Notes: a model not told the origin generated them from the letters alone. A stretch of DNA of 64,000 nucleotides from Gammaproteobacteria bacterium (GCA_013373545.1 JABXHQ010000126.1:1-64000); one strand, 5' to 3'. Shown: positions 8,979-19,585, counted from the first letter of the stretch. Numbers and translations: made by a program.

Positions 8979-11648
8979 ATGGCGGTTGATGCAAGAAATG
9001 ATGTCGATCCAATTGAAACACAAGAGTGGATAGATGCCTTAGAGGCAGTATTGGATGAAGAGGGTGTTAACCGAGCACACTATTTATTAGAGCGGCTGAT
9101 TGATAAAGCTCGTCGCTCTGGCGCTCATATTCCTTACGATGCAACGACAGCCTACTTAAACACCATACCACCATCACAAGAAGCTCATATTCCAGGTGAT
9201 CAAGAAATGGAGCGACGATTGCGCTCATTGATTCGCTGGAACGCAATCGCCATCGTGTTGCAAGCCACCAAGAAGGACTTAGAACTGGGCGGACATTTAT
9301 CCAGTTTTGCTTCATCGGCGACTTTGTATGATGTTGGCTTTAATCACTTCTTCCGTGGCGATACGGAATCTTTCGGTGGCGACCTGTTGTACATTCAAGG
9401 GCATGCGTCGCCAGGGATTTATGCTCGTGCGTTTTTAGAAGGGCGTCTTGAGCAAGAGCAGCTGGCTGAGTTTCGCCAAGAAACCAGTGGCAAAGGTTTG
9501 TCTTCGTATCCACACCCTTGGTTAATGCCGGACTTTTGGCAGTTTCCTACCGTTTCAATGGGGCTGGGACCGATTTCTGCTATTTACCAAGCACGCTTTT
9601 TAAAATATCTCGATGATCGTGGATTAGCGAACACTAAGGGACGTAAAGTTTGGGCCTTTCTGGGTGATGGTGAGATGGATGAGCCTGAGTCACTCGGTGC
9701 GATTTCACTTGCGGGACGTGAAAAGCTCGATAACCTGATCTTTGTAATCAACTGTAACCTACAACGGTTGGATGGACCGGTACGTGGCAACGGTAAAATT
9801 ATTCAAGAACTTGAAGGTGATTTCCGTGGTAGTGGCTGGAATGTTATCAAAGTCATTTGGGGACGCTATTGGGATCCATTAATTGCCCGTGACACTGACG
9901 GACTATTATTACAGACCATGGAAGAAACCGTTGATGGTGAATACCAGAACTATAAGGCTAAAGGCGGTAAGTTCACGCGCGATTACTTTTTTGGTAAACA
10001 TCCTAAGTTATTAGAGATGGTGGCCAATATGTCGGATCAAGACATTTGGCGATTAAATCGAGGTGGTCATGACCCATCGAAAGTTTACGCTGCCTACCAT
10101 GCTGCTGTTAACCATAAAGGTCAACCTACCGTTATTTTAGCGAAAACGGTAAAAGGGTACGGTATGGGCGAAAGTGGTGAAGGGAAAAATATCTCTCATC
10201 AAGTGAAGAAAATGAACTTAGAAGCGCTCAAGCACTTTAGAGATCGGTTCCGTATTCCAGTGTCTGATGAGCAACTTGAAGATGTGCCTTTTTACCATCC
10301 TGGTGAAGACAGCCCTGAAATCAAATATCTACAAGAGCGCCGTAAAGCCCTTGGCGGTTATTTACCAGCACGACGCGCGAAATCTGAGTCACTTGAAGTG
10401 CCGCCTTTAAAAGCATTTGAAGCGGTGACCAAAGGATCCGACGGTCGTGAAATCTCGACTACTATGGCATTTGTACGAGTACTTAATGCATTACTGAAAG
10501 ACAAGAAGATCGGTGAGCGTGTGGTGCCTATCGTTCCGGATGAAGCGCGTACTTTTGGTATGGAAGGTATGTTCCGCCAATACGGAATTTATTCTTCAGT
10601 AGGGCAACTTTACGAACCAGTGGATTCGGACCAAGTCATGTTTTATCGCGAAGATAAAAAAGGCCAAATCCTTGAAGAAGGTATTAATGAGGCGGGGGCT
10701 TTCTCCAGCTGGCTAGCGGCAGCGACCAGTTATTCAACTAACAACTTGCCGATGATCCCGTTTTATATTTATTACTCAATGTTTGGTTTCCAGCGTATTG
10801 GTGATTTAGCGTGGATGGCTGGAGATATGCAGGCGCGCGGATTTTTGATCGGCGCAACCGCTGGGCGCACTACCTTAAATGGTGAAGGTTTACAGCATCA
10901 AGATGGCCACAGCCATATTCTGGCTTCGACGATTCCGAACTGCGTTAGTTATGATCCTACATTTGCTTACGAGTTGGCGGTAATTGTTCGTGATGGTATG
11001 CGTCGCATGTATGAAGAGCAAGAAAACGTGTTCTATTACCTCACTACGATGAACGAAAACTATGCGCAACCGGCTATGCCAAAAGATGCAGAGGAAGGCA
11101 TTATCAAAGGCATGTACTTATTGCGACCTGGCGCGAAAGCGAAGAAAGGCAGCGCGCGAGTCCAGCTGTTAGGTAGTGGAACCATTTTGCGTGAAGTCGA
11201 AGCGGCCGCCGAATTATTGAAGGCGGATTGGAAAGTCGACGCCGATATTTGGAGTGTGACGAGTTTCAACGAGTTGCGCCGCGACGGTTTAACTGCGGAC
11301 CGCCACAACTTATTACAACCGGAAGGCAAAGCGCTAAAAGCTTATGTCGCCGAATGCCTCGAAGGGCAGAGCGGTCCGGTGATTGCGGCCACCGATTATA
11401 TGAAAGTCTATGCGGATCAGATCCGCAATTGGGTTCCCGGCACCTATAAAGTATTGGGGACGGATGGGTTTGGTCGCTCAGACAGTCGCGCGAATTTACG
11501 TAATTTCTTTGAAGTCGATCGTCATTACATCACCGTTGCCGCACTGATGGCATTAGCCGAAGACGGAGAGATTGATCGCAAGCAAGTCGCCAAGGCGCTC
11601 AAAAAATATAACATTGATGTCAATAAACCTAATCCATTGACTGCTTAA
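8979..11648 (+). CDS. aceE: Pyruvate dehydrogenase E1 (homodimeric type)
   Basis: ETQEWIDALEAVLDEEGVNRAHYLLERLID, GDGEMDEPESLGAISLAGREKLDNLIFVINCNLQRLDGPVRGN. Confidence 0.98.
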   Translation: MAVDARNDVDPIETQEWIDALEAVLDEEGVNRAHYLLERLIDKARRSGAHIPYDATTAYLNTIPPSQEAHIPGDQEMERRLRSLIRWNAIAIVLQATKKDLELGGHLSSFASSATLYDVGFNHFFRGDTESFGGDLLYIQGHASPGIYARAFLEGRLEQEQLAEFRQETSGKGLSSYPHPWLMPDFWQFPTVSMGLGPISAIYQARFLKYLDDRGLANTKGRKVWAFLGDGEMDEPESLGAISLAGREKLDNLIFVINCNLQRLDGPVRGNGKIIQELEGDFRGSGWNVIKVIWGRYWDPLIARDTDGLLLQTMEETVDGEYQNYKAKGGKFTRDYFFGKHPKLLEMVANMSDQDIWRLNRGGHDPSKVYAAYHAAVNHKGQPTVILAKTVKGYGMGESGEGKNISHQVKKMNLEALKHFRDRFRIPVSDEQLEDVPFYHPGEDSPEIKYLQERRKALGGYLPARRAKSESLEVPPLKAFEAVTKGSDGREISTTMAFVRVLNALLKDKKIGERVVPIVPDEARTFGMEGMFRQYGIYSSVGQLYEPVDSDQVMFYREDKKGQILEEGINEAGAFSSWLAAATSYSTNNLPMIPFYIYYSMFGFQRIGDLAWMAGDMQARGFLIGATAGRTTLNGEGLQHQDGHSHILASTIPNCVSYDPTFAYELAVIVRDGMRRMYEEQENVFYYLTTMNENYAQPAMPKDAEEGIIKGMYLLRPGAKAKKGSARVQLLGSGTILREVEAAAELLKADWKVDADIWSVTSFNELRRDGLTADRHNLLQPEGKALKAYVAECLEGQSGPVIAATDYMKVYADQIRNWVPGTYKVLGTDGFGRSDSRANLRNFFEVDRHYITVAALMALAEDGEIDRKQVAKALKKYNIDVNKPNPLTA

Positions 11649-11672
11649 GCGCTAACAACTTCGGAGATAACT

Positions 11673-13310
11673 GTGACGAATTTAATTGAAGTTAAAGTTC
11701 CCGACATTGGTGACAGCGCTGATGTCGATGTAATCGAAATTCTAGTCGCCGAAGGCGATACGGTAGCGATTGATGATCCGTTAATTACTTTGGAAACGGA
11801 TAAAGCGACCATGGAAGTCCCTTCGTCAGAAGCGGGTGTAGTGAAAGCCATTGTGGTGAAAGTGGGTGACAAAGTCTCTAAAGGTGATGTGATTATTAAA
11901 GTGGCAGCCGCAGAAGCGACTGCTGCGTCGACTGATGAGCCAGTTGAACCACCGGCAGCGCAGGGTGCGCCTGAAGCAGATGCGCAAGCGGCCTCCGCCA
12001 CATCCGATACAACTGAGCAAACCATCGATTTAGTGGTACCCGATATTGGTGACGCAAGCAATGTGGATGTTATCGAGGTTTGTGTTGCCGAAGGCGACAG
12101 CATCAATGCTAACGATAGCTTGATTGTGCTGGAGACGGACAAAGCAACCATGGAAGTTCCCGCCAGTGATGCCGGAACCATCCAGTCGCTGAGTGTTAAA
12201 GTGGGCGATAAAGTAAGTAAAGGCGACAAGCTCGGTAGCATTACCGTGCAAAGCCAGGCGGCGCCCAAAACCTCCGCCAGCAGCGCAAGTGAAACGACCG
12301 CAACGAGTCAACAAGATACTGCTTCAGCGCAACCAGATGTCTCTGAGCCGCGTAAGGCGCCGGTGCCTGACTATCCGCAACAAGCGCCGCGTCGCCGCGA
12401 AGGCGCGGTGATTCATGCCAGTCCGGCGGTGCGCCGTTTTGCCCGCGAGTTGGGGGTTGAGTTGGCGAAGGTCACTGGCTCTGGCCCGAAAAGTCGAGTG
12501 CTTAAAGAAGATGTGCAAAAGTACGTGAAGTACGAGCTATCACGACCCAAAGCCACCGCTGCAACGGGTTCGTTTGCAATGCCCGAAATGCCGGAAATTG
12601 ACTTCAGTAAATGGGGCGAGGTGGAGCAACAACCGCTGTCACGCATTCAAAAGATCAGCAGTGTGAACTTGCATCGCAATTGGATTACCATTCCGCATGT
12701 CACGCAACATGAAGATGCTGATATTACCGATCTGGAAGCGTTTCGCCAGCAAATGAAAGATGAAGCGATGAAGTCTGGTGTGCGTTTAACTCCGCTAGCC
12801 TTTGTGATGAAAGCCTTGGTACATACATTACAAGCGTTTCCTCGGTTCAACTCATCGTTGGCCAATGATGGTGAGAACTTGATCGTGAAAAAGTATTATC
12901 ACATTGGTGTTGCTGCCGACACGCCAGATGGATTAGTGGTGCCGGTGGTGCGTGATGTGGACCAAAAGTCGGTGTATCAAATTGCTACCGAGTTAGCTGA
13001 GTTAAGTGCCAAAGCTCGAGACAAGAAGCTTGGCGCGGACGCGATGCAAGGCAGCACTTTCACGATTTCTTCACTTGGCGGGATCGGTGGCACGGCGTTT
13101 ACTCCGATTGTTGCTTGGCCGAATGTGGCTATTCTAGGCTTGAGCAAAAATCAGATGAAGCCGGTATGGAATGGACAAGAGTTTGTGCCGCGACTGATGT
13201 TGCCCATGTCTTTGTCCTACGATCATCGCGTTATCGACGGCGCTGACGCCGCAAGGTTTAGCGTGCATTTAGCACAAACCTTGGCCGATATCCGCCGCGT
13301 ATTGCTGTGA
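11673..13310 (+). CDS. aceF: Dihydrolipoyllysine acetyltransferase (PDH E2) with two lipoyl domains
   Basis: GTG start; two ETDKATMEVP lipoylation motifs, E3-binding domain (ASPAVRRFARELGV), catalytic SLSYDHRVIDGADAARF. Confidence 0.98.
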   Translation: MTNLIEVKVPDIGDSADVDVIEILVAEGDTVAIDDPLITLETDKATMEVPSSEAGVVKAIVVKVGDKVSKGDVIIKVAAAEATAASTDEPVEPPAAQGAPEADAQAASATSDTTEQTIDLVVPDIGDASNVDVIEVCVAEGDSINANDSLIVLETDKATMEVPASDAGTIQSLSVKVGDKVSKGDKLGSITVQSQAAPKTSASSASETTATSQQDTASAQPDVSEPRKAPVPDYPQQAPRRREGAVIHASPAVRRFARELGVELAKVTGSGPKSRVLKEDVQKYVKYELSRPKATAATGSFAMPEMPEIDFSKWGEVEQQPLSRIQKISSVNLHRNWITIPHVTQHEDADITDLEAFRQQMKDEAMKSGVRLTPLAFVMKALVHTLQAFPRFNSSLANDGENLIVKKYYHIGVAADTPDGLVVPVVRDVDQKSVYQIATELAELSAKARDKKLGADAMQGSTFTISSLGGIGGTAFTPIVAWPNVAILGLSKNQMKPVWNGQEFVPRLMLPMSLSYDHRVIDGADAARFSVHLAQTLADIRRVLL

Positions 13311-13361
13311 CTTCGACAATATTGCCGAAAACCCAGCGACAGAACTAAGATAAATTTGGGG

Positions 13362-13384
13362 TTGTAGCGCTGCATGCGCTACAA
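13362..13384. other. Perfect 9-bp inverted repeat upstream of lpdA
   Basis: ttgtagcgc-tgcat-gcgctacaa, in the aceF-lpdA intergenic region. Confidence 0.7.
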
Positions 13385-13430
13385 TTCGCACACTTTTCGC
13401 ATTCGCAAGACATTTGATATAGAGGGTCAC

Positions 13431-14852
13431 ATGAGTAAAGGTGATATTCACGCGCAATTAGTCGTTTTAGGAGCGGGTCCTGGAGGCTATTCAGCGGCTT
13501 TTCGAGCGGCTGATTTAGGTTTGGACGTAGTGTTGATTGAGAAGCACGCAACATTAGGTGGCGTTTGTCTTAACGTTGGTTGTATTCCATCGAAAGCACT
13601 ATTACACACCGCTAAAGTTATCGATGACGCCGAGCATATGGCTGGTCATGGCGTTTCCTTTGGTAAGCCAAAGATCGATTTGGATAAAATTCGCGAGTAC
13701 AAAGATAACGTAGTGGGTCAGCTAACCAAAGGTTTAGCGGGTATGGCCAAAATGCGTAAGGTTAAAGTCGTTCAAGGGCAAGCTCAATTTGCTTCAGACA
13801 AATCCTTCGACGTAACCGATAGCGATGGCAAAACACAAAAAGTTACCTTCGATAACTGTATTATTGCGGCAGGTTCGCGCGTTGTTCAGTTACCCTTTTT
13901 GCCAGACGATGAGCGCATCATGGATTCAACCGGCGCACTTAAGCTGACCGATATTCCAAAGCGCATGTTGGTACTCGGTGGCGGTATCATTGGCTTAGAA
14001 ATGGCGACGGTTTATCGTGCACTTGGTGCCAAAATTGATATCGTTGAAATGGCGGATCAATTGGTACCTGCGGCCGATAAAGACTTGATGAAGGTTTATC
14101 AAAAGTTTGTTAGCAAGCAGTATGACAACATTATGCTGCAAACCAGTGTGACTAAAGTTGAAGCCAAAAAAGATGGTTTACATGTGACTTTTGAAGGTAA
14201 AAATGCGCCAGACAAAGTACAAAAGTATGATCGCATCTTATCTGCCGTTGGGCGTCGTCCAAACGGTGATTTAATCGCCGCTGATAAAGCCGGAGTTAAG
14301 GTTGATGAGCGTGGGTTTATCAATGTTGATAAGCAAATGCGCACTAACGTTCCGCACATTTATGCCATTGGTGATTTAGTAGGTCAGCCGATGTTGGCAC
14401 ATAAAGCGGTTCACGAAGCACATGTAGCCGCTGAAGTTATCGCGGGCAAAAAACATTTCTTTGAGCCTCTTTGCATTCCTTCTGTTGCTTACACCGATCC
14501 TGAAATTGCGTGGGTTGGCGTGACCGAGAAAGAAGCCAAAGAACAAGGCCTAGACGTAGAAGTTGGAACCTTCCCTTGGGCTGCCAGTGGCCGAGCAATT
14601 GGTGTTGGTCGACAAGAAGGCTTCTCGAAAACTATTTATGACAAGAAGAGTGGTCGCATCCTTGGTGGTGGCATTGTTGGCGTGAATGCAGGTGAGTTAA
14701 TTGCTGAAGTTGCGCTGGCTATTGAAATGGGATGTGATGCTGAAGATATCGCGTTAACCATTCACCCACACCCGACATTGTCTGAATCGATTGGCTTTTC
14801 TGCAGAGGTATTAGAAGGTACTTGTACCGACTTACCACCGAAACGCAAATAG
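13431..14852 (+). CDS. lpdA: Dihydrolipoyl dehydrogenase (E3)
   Basis: VVLGAGPGGYSAAFRAADLG, GGVCLNVGCIPSKALLH, TIHPHPTLSESIG. The listed ORF starts at 13374 but MSKGDIHAQLV at 13431 is the likely start. Confidence 0.97.
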   Translation: MSKGDIHAQLVVLGAGPGGYSAAFRAADLGLDVVLIEKHATLGGVCLNVGCIPSKALLHTAKVIDDAEHMAGHGVSFGKPKIDLDKIREYKDNVVGQLTKGLAGMAKMRKVKVVQGQAQFASDKSFDVTDSDGKTQKVTFDNCIIAAGSRVVQLPFLPDDERIMDSTGALKLTDIPKRMLVLGGGIIGLEMATVYRALGAKIDIVEMADQLVPAADKDLMKVYQKFVSKQYDNIMLQTSVTKVEAKKDGLHVTFEGKNAPDKVQKYDRILSAVGRRPNGDLIAADKAGVKVDERGFINVDKQMRTNVPHIYAIGDLVGQPMLAHKAVHEAHVAAEVIAGKKHFFEPLCIPSVAYTDPEIAWVGVTEKEAKEQGLDVEVGTFPWAASGRAIGVGRQEGFSKTIYDKKSGRILGGGIVGVNAGELIAEVALAIEMGCDAEDIALTIHPHPTLSESIGFSAEVLEGTCTDLPPKRK

Positions 14853-14869
14853 TTAGCGATTATTCTGTG

Positions 14870-14898
14870 AAAAAAGGCGCGTTTAACGCGCCTTTTTT
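14870..14898 (+). terminator. Rho-independent terminator after lpdA
   Basis: aaaaaaggcgcgtttaacgcgcctttttt. Confidence 0.9.
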
Positions 14899-14947
14899 CG
14901 TTTAAGCTATAGTTATCCATGTCTGATTTAAACCTTAAAGGTTGCTT

Positions 14948-16597
14948 GTGCTTAATCCCGAAGATATTCCTCTCCCGCATGAGAGTTACATTACTTTAAT
15001 CAAACTTTCGACCGCTGCTGACGTCGAAGTTGAGCAGTACGCTTCGGCCGTGGCGGCACACGCGATTATTTCGAGCCGTTTATTAGCTATGGTTAACTCG
15101 GCCTATTATGGCTTTAGTGAACGAATTGAGTCTGTGCGGCACGCAATAGTTGCCCTAGGCCTTAGTACGGTACAAAACATAGTGCTGTGTTTTGTTATCA
15201 AAGATTCATTTCAAAGTGATGAACAAATAAAAATTGATACCTATCCGTTTTGGCGCGATGCTTTATTTCGCGCAGTGGCGAGCAAGTTATGGTTTCAAAC
15301 ATTATCAGCACAAGAACCTACGCGGGATCAATCTGCAACAGCCTTTACCTGTGGCTTGTTGGCCGATATTGGTTTGCTAGCAATGTTTATTTTGGCACCC
15401 GAAAAGCAGGAGCGCTGGCTGCCCATATTGGCGAATGCACCAACAACGCGATTACAGTTGGAGCGAGATTTATTCGCGACCGATCATGCAATAACCGGTG
15501 CCTCGCTATTAAATCTTTGGGGACTGCCGGAAACTTATTCGGCGGTGGTTGCTGCTCATCATGATGAGAATAATTCAGATAGTTTAATCAAAAGTGTGTT
15601 GCTGGCTGACTGGACTGTTGCGCTTTTGCACAGTTGTGACAAAGCTCTAGCGCTAAAACACATTTATCAGCATCAAAGTATTGTCGATGAAGATAGTATC
15701 AATGATTTTTTCGATCGCTTGTCATCCCAAGTGGCGAGTATTTCGGAAACGCTTGATCTCGGCAAAATGTCGACTTTAGATTTCAATCAACTGTATCAAC
15801 AAGCAAATTTAAAACTAGCGCAAGATAACTTAACTTATCAAGAGCTAACCTGGAAGTTGCAAGAAGCACTTAAAGAGCGTGATAAATTAGCACACAAACT
15901 TGATCAAGAGTTAGAGGTTGCACGTGAAATTCAAAAAAGCATGCAGTCTGATATTTCTTACCGAGAGCAGGTAGCTGCGATTAACATTCCGGCGAAAAAA
16001 CTGAGTGGTGATTTTTTTGATTATTATGATCATCGGGATGGCAATATCACTTTTTGTTTAGGAGACGTTTCGGGTAAAGGAACTCATGCTGCATTGGTAA
16101 TGGCAAAAACGATTTCGCTATTTCGTTGTCTATCGAAAGTGGAATCAAATCTTGAGAAAGTGGTTAATTTGATTAACGATGAGATTAATGAAACTTCGAT
16201 TCGAGGCATGTTTGTAACCTTTATTGCGGGACGCTTGAATCATCAGACCCAACAGCTTGAGTTAATCAACGCTGGCCACATACCAGCTTTATTATTAAGT
16301 GCTCACGCAATTGCCCAGATTGAACCTCATGGTCCGCCATTAGGTGTATTGAAAGGTTTCGAGTATGAATGCTTTCATGCACCGTTCAAGCAACAACGAC
16401 TCTATCTTTATTCTGACGGTATTACCGAAGCGCACCGGGTTGATGGTCAAGAGCTTGGTAGTAAGGCGTTTATTGAGTGGGTCATTAAATCGTCTAAGCT
16501 GCCCTTAAAGCAACAGCTTGAATGGTTGAAAGAAAAATTCGAAAGCGATATTACCGATTGGCAAGACGATTTGACCTTAATGATTTTAGATGCGTAG
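14948..16597 (+). CDS. HDOD domain-SpoIIE/PP2C-type phosphatase fusion
   Basis: N-terminus SSRLLAMVNSAYYGFSERIESVRHAIVALGLSTVQNIVL (HDOD), coiled coil, then REIQKSMQ...KKLSGDFFDYYDHRDGNITFCLGDVSGKGTHAALVMA...LYSDGITEA (SpoIIE PP2C). GTG at 14948 is better spaced from AAAGG than the listed 14942. Confidence 0.9.
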   Translation: MLNPEDIPLPHESYITLIKLSTAADVEVEQYASAVAAHAIISSRLLAMVNSAYYGFSERIESVRHAIVALGLSTVQNIVLCFVIKDSFQSDEQIKIDTYPFWRDALFRAVASKLWFQTLSAQEPTRDQSATAFTCGLLADIGLLAMFILAPEKQERWLPILANAPTTRLQLERDLFATDHAITGASLLNLWGLPETYSAVVAAHHDENNSDSLIKSVLLADWTVALLHSCDKALALKHIYQHQSIVDEDSINDFFDRLSSQVASISETLDLGKMSTLDFNQLYQQANLKLAQDNLTYQELTWKLQEALKERDKLAHKLDQELEVAREIQKSMQSDISYREQVAAINIPAKKLSGDFFDYYDHRDGNITFCLGDVSGKGTHAALVMAKTISLFRCLSKVESNLEKVVNLINDEINETSIRGMFVTFIAGRLNHQTQQLELINAGHIPALLLSAHAIAQIEPHGPPLGVLKGFEYECFHAPFKQQRLYLYSDGITEAHRVDGQELGSKAFIEWVIKSSKLPLKQQLEWLKEKFESDITDWQDDLTLMILDA

Positions 16598-16611
16598 TAG
16601 CGCTCCAGTTA

Positions 16612-17577
16612 TTAAGGATCGATACGAACTACACCATCGGCACCTTCAACCTTACGCGCTTTCTGCTTGCTAAGTGCAGTGGTGGCAGAACCAACCACAA
16701 CCAGCAATGCGCCGATAACACTTAGAGAATTAATCGGCTCTGCAGTTAGAAAAGCGGGTATAAAGTATTCGGTTAATTGCATAAATACTAATGTAAGCAG
16801 AGGCGTGATGGCTAATGTAGCACTGACTCTTGACGCTTCCCAATGATCCAGCGCTTCAGCGAACGCGCCGTAAGCCACTAAAGTATTGGCGCCACAAAAC
16901 AGTAATAACAACCACCCAAAGGTATCGAGCGGCAACACTTGGCTTGGTGACGCCAAAGGCAAAAATAGTAAACTTCCGGCAAGATAAACGATAATCATAA
17001 TTTCTTCTGAAGCGAACGACTTTAGCAACTGCTTTTGTGCTAATGCATAAGCTGCCCAAAGTACTCCTGCAATAAAAATCAGCAGGATCCCAAGCGTATA
17101 ATCGTGTTGAGGATCAAGGAGAACATCAAATCGTTGATTAAAGAACAATACCAAACCAAGGGCAAAAATGAGTACACCGAACCACTGCGTTTTGTGAAAG
17201 CTTTCTTTAAAAATAAACAGGCCTCCAAACAACAACAGCATGGGGGCGGTTTGAATCATTACCTGAGCGCCACCAGGGGTAACCCGATTAAGGCCCCACA
17301 TATAAAAAATGTAATTTCCCAGTAGTCCAATTACCACTAGCAGCATTAGTAAGACAATGTCGCGCTGTTTCAGACGTTGTAAGCTAGGTAATCGCCGGCG
17401 ATACCACAAGAATGCAAATAATGCCGCGCCAGCAATGACAAACCGTAACCAAGTAATCGTCAAAGCGTCCATATAGGCCAAAAGTCCTTTTAGCGCGATC
17501 GGTAAAAGACCCCACAAAACAGCAGTAAGTAACGATAGCAAAAGGCCTAATTTCCAGCGTCCTGAAGTAGTGTGCAT
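16612..17577 (-). CDS. EamA/DMT family transporter
   Basis: Ten hydrophobic segments, LTAVLWGLLPIALKGLLAYMDALTITWLRF typical EamA start. Confidence 0.9.
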   Translation of the reverse strand: MHTTSGRWKLGLLLSLLTAVLWGLLPIALKGLLAYMDALTITWLRFVIAGAALFAFLWYRRRLPSLQRLKQRDIVLLMLLVVIGLLGNYIFYMWGLNRVTPGGAQVMIQTAPMLLLFGGLFIFKESFHKTQWFGVLIFALGLVLFFNQRFDVLLDPQHDYTLGILLIFIAGVLWAAYALAQKQLLKSFASEEIMIIVYLAGSLLFLPLASPSQVLPLDTFGWLLLLFCGANTLVAYGAFAEALDHWEASRVSATLAITPLLTLVFMQLTEYFIPAFLTAEPINSLSVIGALLVVVGSATTALSKQKARKVEGADGVVRIDP

Positions 17578-17830
17578 TGGTGTTGGTCGTTGAGTCGAAT
17601 ATGTCGCGATTATGTCGAATAAATTATTTAATTGCCATAGGCGAGAAAGACTTTTACGCTATGACAGTGACTTCGATAGCGCGCTAGTTTAGAAGTCTTG
17701 CACGCTCTGTGCTATGGTTAGAAGCCATCGAGTTGGCATTAAGGCTCTTTCGAGTGGTAGCGAAATCGCTAGCTGGGGTCGCTTGCTTGTGGTTTTGGTG
17801 AATACAAATGTAACTGTTAAGGACATTAAC

Positions 17831-18634
17831 ATGCAGGAGTTTGGGCAAGATAAAGAAAGGACTTTCTTGTTGTATATTCTGTGTCTTTTCGTAGCCGCAC
17901 TGTTGATTTACTTTTTATTGGTGCGCAAAGAAACTGTGTTGAGCCTACCCGAAGCGGAAATTGAGAAAGTGGCGCAACATTTACCTGACTTTTCTGAGTA
18001 CACGGTCGTTCGTGATCGTAAAGAAGCTTTTTTCGCGTTTCTTTCTCCGTTAGCTGAAAAAGTAAATGGTGAAATCAAAGCCGACCGTGAACTATTAAAG
18101 CAGTTACAGAAAGTATTTCGTACTCGCGCACAGTTATCCTCTCGGCAACGACAAGAGCTCGAAACGTTAGCCGATAAGTATCGAGTGGAAGATTATCAAG
18201 CGCTCGATGTGGAATCGATAATTAACACGCTGCAACGCCGTGTTGCACCGATCCCTAAATCGTTGATCCTTGCTCAAGCGGCAAATGAATCGGCGTGGGG
18301 ACGTTCGCGTTTTGCTTTAGAAGGCAACAATTTATTTGGTCAGTGGTGTTTTGAACCTGGGTGTGGGTTAGTTCCTAGTGATCGACCCGCCGGTAAACGC
18401 TACGAGGTGGCTATGTTTCGCGCACCGATCGATTCGATTCGCAGCTATGTAATGAACTTGAATACCTTTTCGGCCTACCGAGAGCTACGCGAAATTCGCC
18501 TTCAATTGCAGCAACAGCAGCAGCCCGTCACTGGCACTGCATTGGCGGATGGGCTAATTAATTATTCGACGCGGCGCGAAGAGTACATTGCCGAAATCAA
18601 ATTAATGATTGAACAAAATCATTTAGAACAATGA
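17831..18634 (+). CDS. Glucosaminidase-domain (Bax-like) protein
   Basis: N-terminal TM, IPKSLILAQAANESAWGRSRFALEGNNLFGQWCFEPGCGLVP...FRAPIDSIRSYVMNLNTFSAYRELREIR. ATG at 17831 preferred over the listed 17714. Confidence 0.88.
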   Translation: MQEFGQDKERTFLLYILCLFVAALLIYFLLVRKETVLSLPEAEIEKVAQHLPDFSEYTVVRDRKEAFFAFLSPLAEKVNGEIKADRELLKQLQKVFRTRAQLSSRQRQELETLADKYRVEDYQALDVESIINTLQRRVAPIPKSLILAQAANESAWGRSRFALEGNNLFGQWCFEPGCGLVPSDRPAGKRYEVAMFRAPIDSIRSYVMNLNTFSAYRELREIRLQLQQQQQPVTGTALADGLINYSTRREEYIAEIKLMIEQNHLEQ

Positions 18635-18751
18635 TTGAGGCGAGTGAGAATCACCGAACATTTACGGCATTATTTACCATGACTTGTGTATGACTCTTTA
18701 TCTCAGTGTGTTAACGTGAGGCTTCGCAAATATCGTTAACTAGGGGGATAA

Positions 18752-18961
18752 ATGAAATTATTACAAATCATTGCAATCGCACTGTTGGTTGCATTAGCGG
18801 GATGTAAGTCGGATACAACTGAAGTTGCACAAGTGGAAACATCAGAAGCGCAAGAGCAGCAGCAAAAAGAGCAAGAAGCCAATGCTGAAGAAACTGAGAA
18901 AAAGCGTAGCTGTCGTCCGGCTCGTGTTGGTTCCAGATTAAACCGTGGATGTTCACGCTAA
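18752..18961 (+). CDS. Small lipoprotein (69 aa)
   Basis: MKLLQIIAIALLVALAGCKSD: signal peptide plus lipobox LAGC; preceded by AGGGGG. Confidence 0.65.
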   Translation: MKLLQIIAIALLVALAGCKSDTTEVAQVETSEAQEQQQKEQEANAEETEKKRSCRPARVGSRLNRGCSR

Positions 18962-19129
18962 TATTTTGCGCGAAAAGCGAGTGCTCAATCAGGAGCGCTC
19001 GACTTGCTAGCCGCTCTGCTGAGTAAGCCTTAACTCCTTTCCTGATTCCTTTTTAACCCCTCGTTGAAGTTTGTGCTGATATACCCGCCGCCGTATCGGA
19101 TAGGGCTAGCCCAAGGATAAACCGTCAAT

Positions 19130-19585
19130 CTAACAATTATTGGTCAGTTGTTTCCAGCGTTCTTGGCGTAGCTTTTTATTATGATAATTTGAGCCATTAG
19201 TACTGGTGCCACGCTTAAGGCGCTTGTCGTGATAATCACTGCGCGTTTTCGAGCGGTTACATTTGCGCGACTTGTTACTGCTGGTGCGAGCAGAAGAGTT
19301 TCGATATTGACGTTTGTTTTTGACTTTTGGGGTGTCTTTCCAGCCGACCGTCGCGACCTCTTCGGCAGACTCTTTTGCGACTTTCTTTTGGTCTTTTTTG
19401 GTCACCGGTGGTTTGTCGCTAAAGTGCCACTTACCATTTTCATCTTGCCACTTATAAACCTCCGCAGCGGCAATTGATAAGCTGCAGCAAAACAGTGCCG
19501 CCGTGAGCATTAACTTCAATGTCGTAAAAAGTGAATCCATAAAAAAACCGAGATAGCTACTTAATATCAGCGTGAAGTTTATCAC
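19130..19585 (-). CDS. DUF4124 domain-containing protein
   Basis: Signal sequence then AAEVYKWQDENGKWHFSDKPP; basic Ser/Lys/Asn-rich tail. Confidence 0.85.
   Translation of the reverse strand: MINFTLILSSYLGFFMDSLFTTLKLMLTAALFCCSLSIAAAEVYKWQDENGKWHFSDKPPVTKKDQKKVAKESAEEVATVGWKDTPKVKNKRQYRNSSARTSSNKSRKCNRSKTRSDYHDKRLKRGTSTNGSNYHNKKLRQERWKQLTNNC

Noticed and set aside
11645-12268. 207-aa minus-strand ORF over aceF
   Set aside because: Low-complexity Ser/Thr/Ala/Leu product antisense to the well-supported lipoyl domains; a codon-bias artefact.
13374-13430. N-terminal extension of the lpdA ORF
   Set aside because: The upstream ATG lies inside a perfect hairpin; homology begins at MSKGDIHAQLVVLGAGP (13431).
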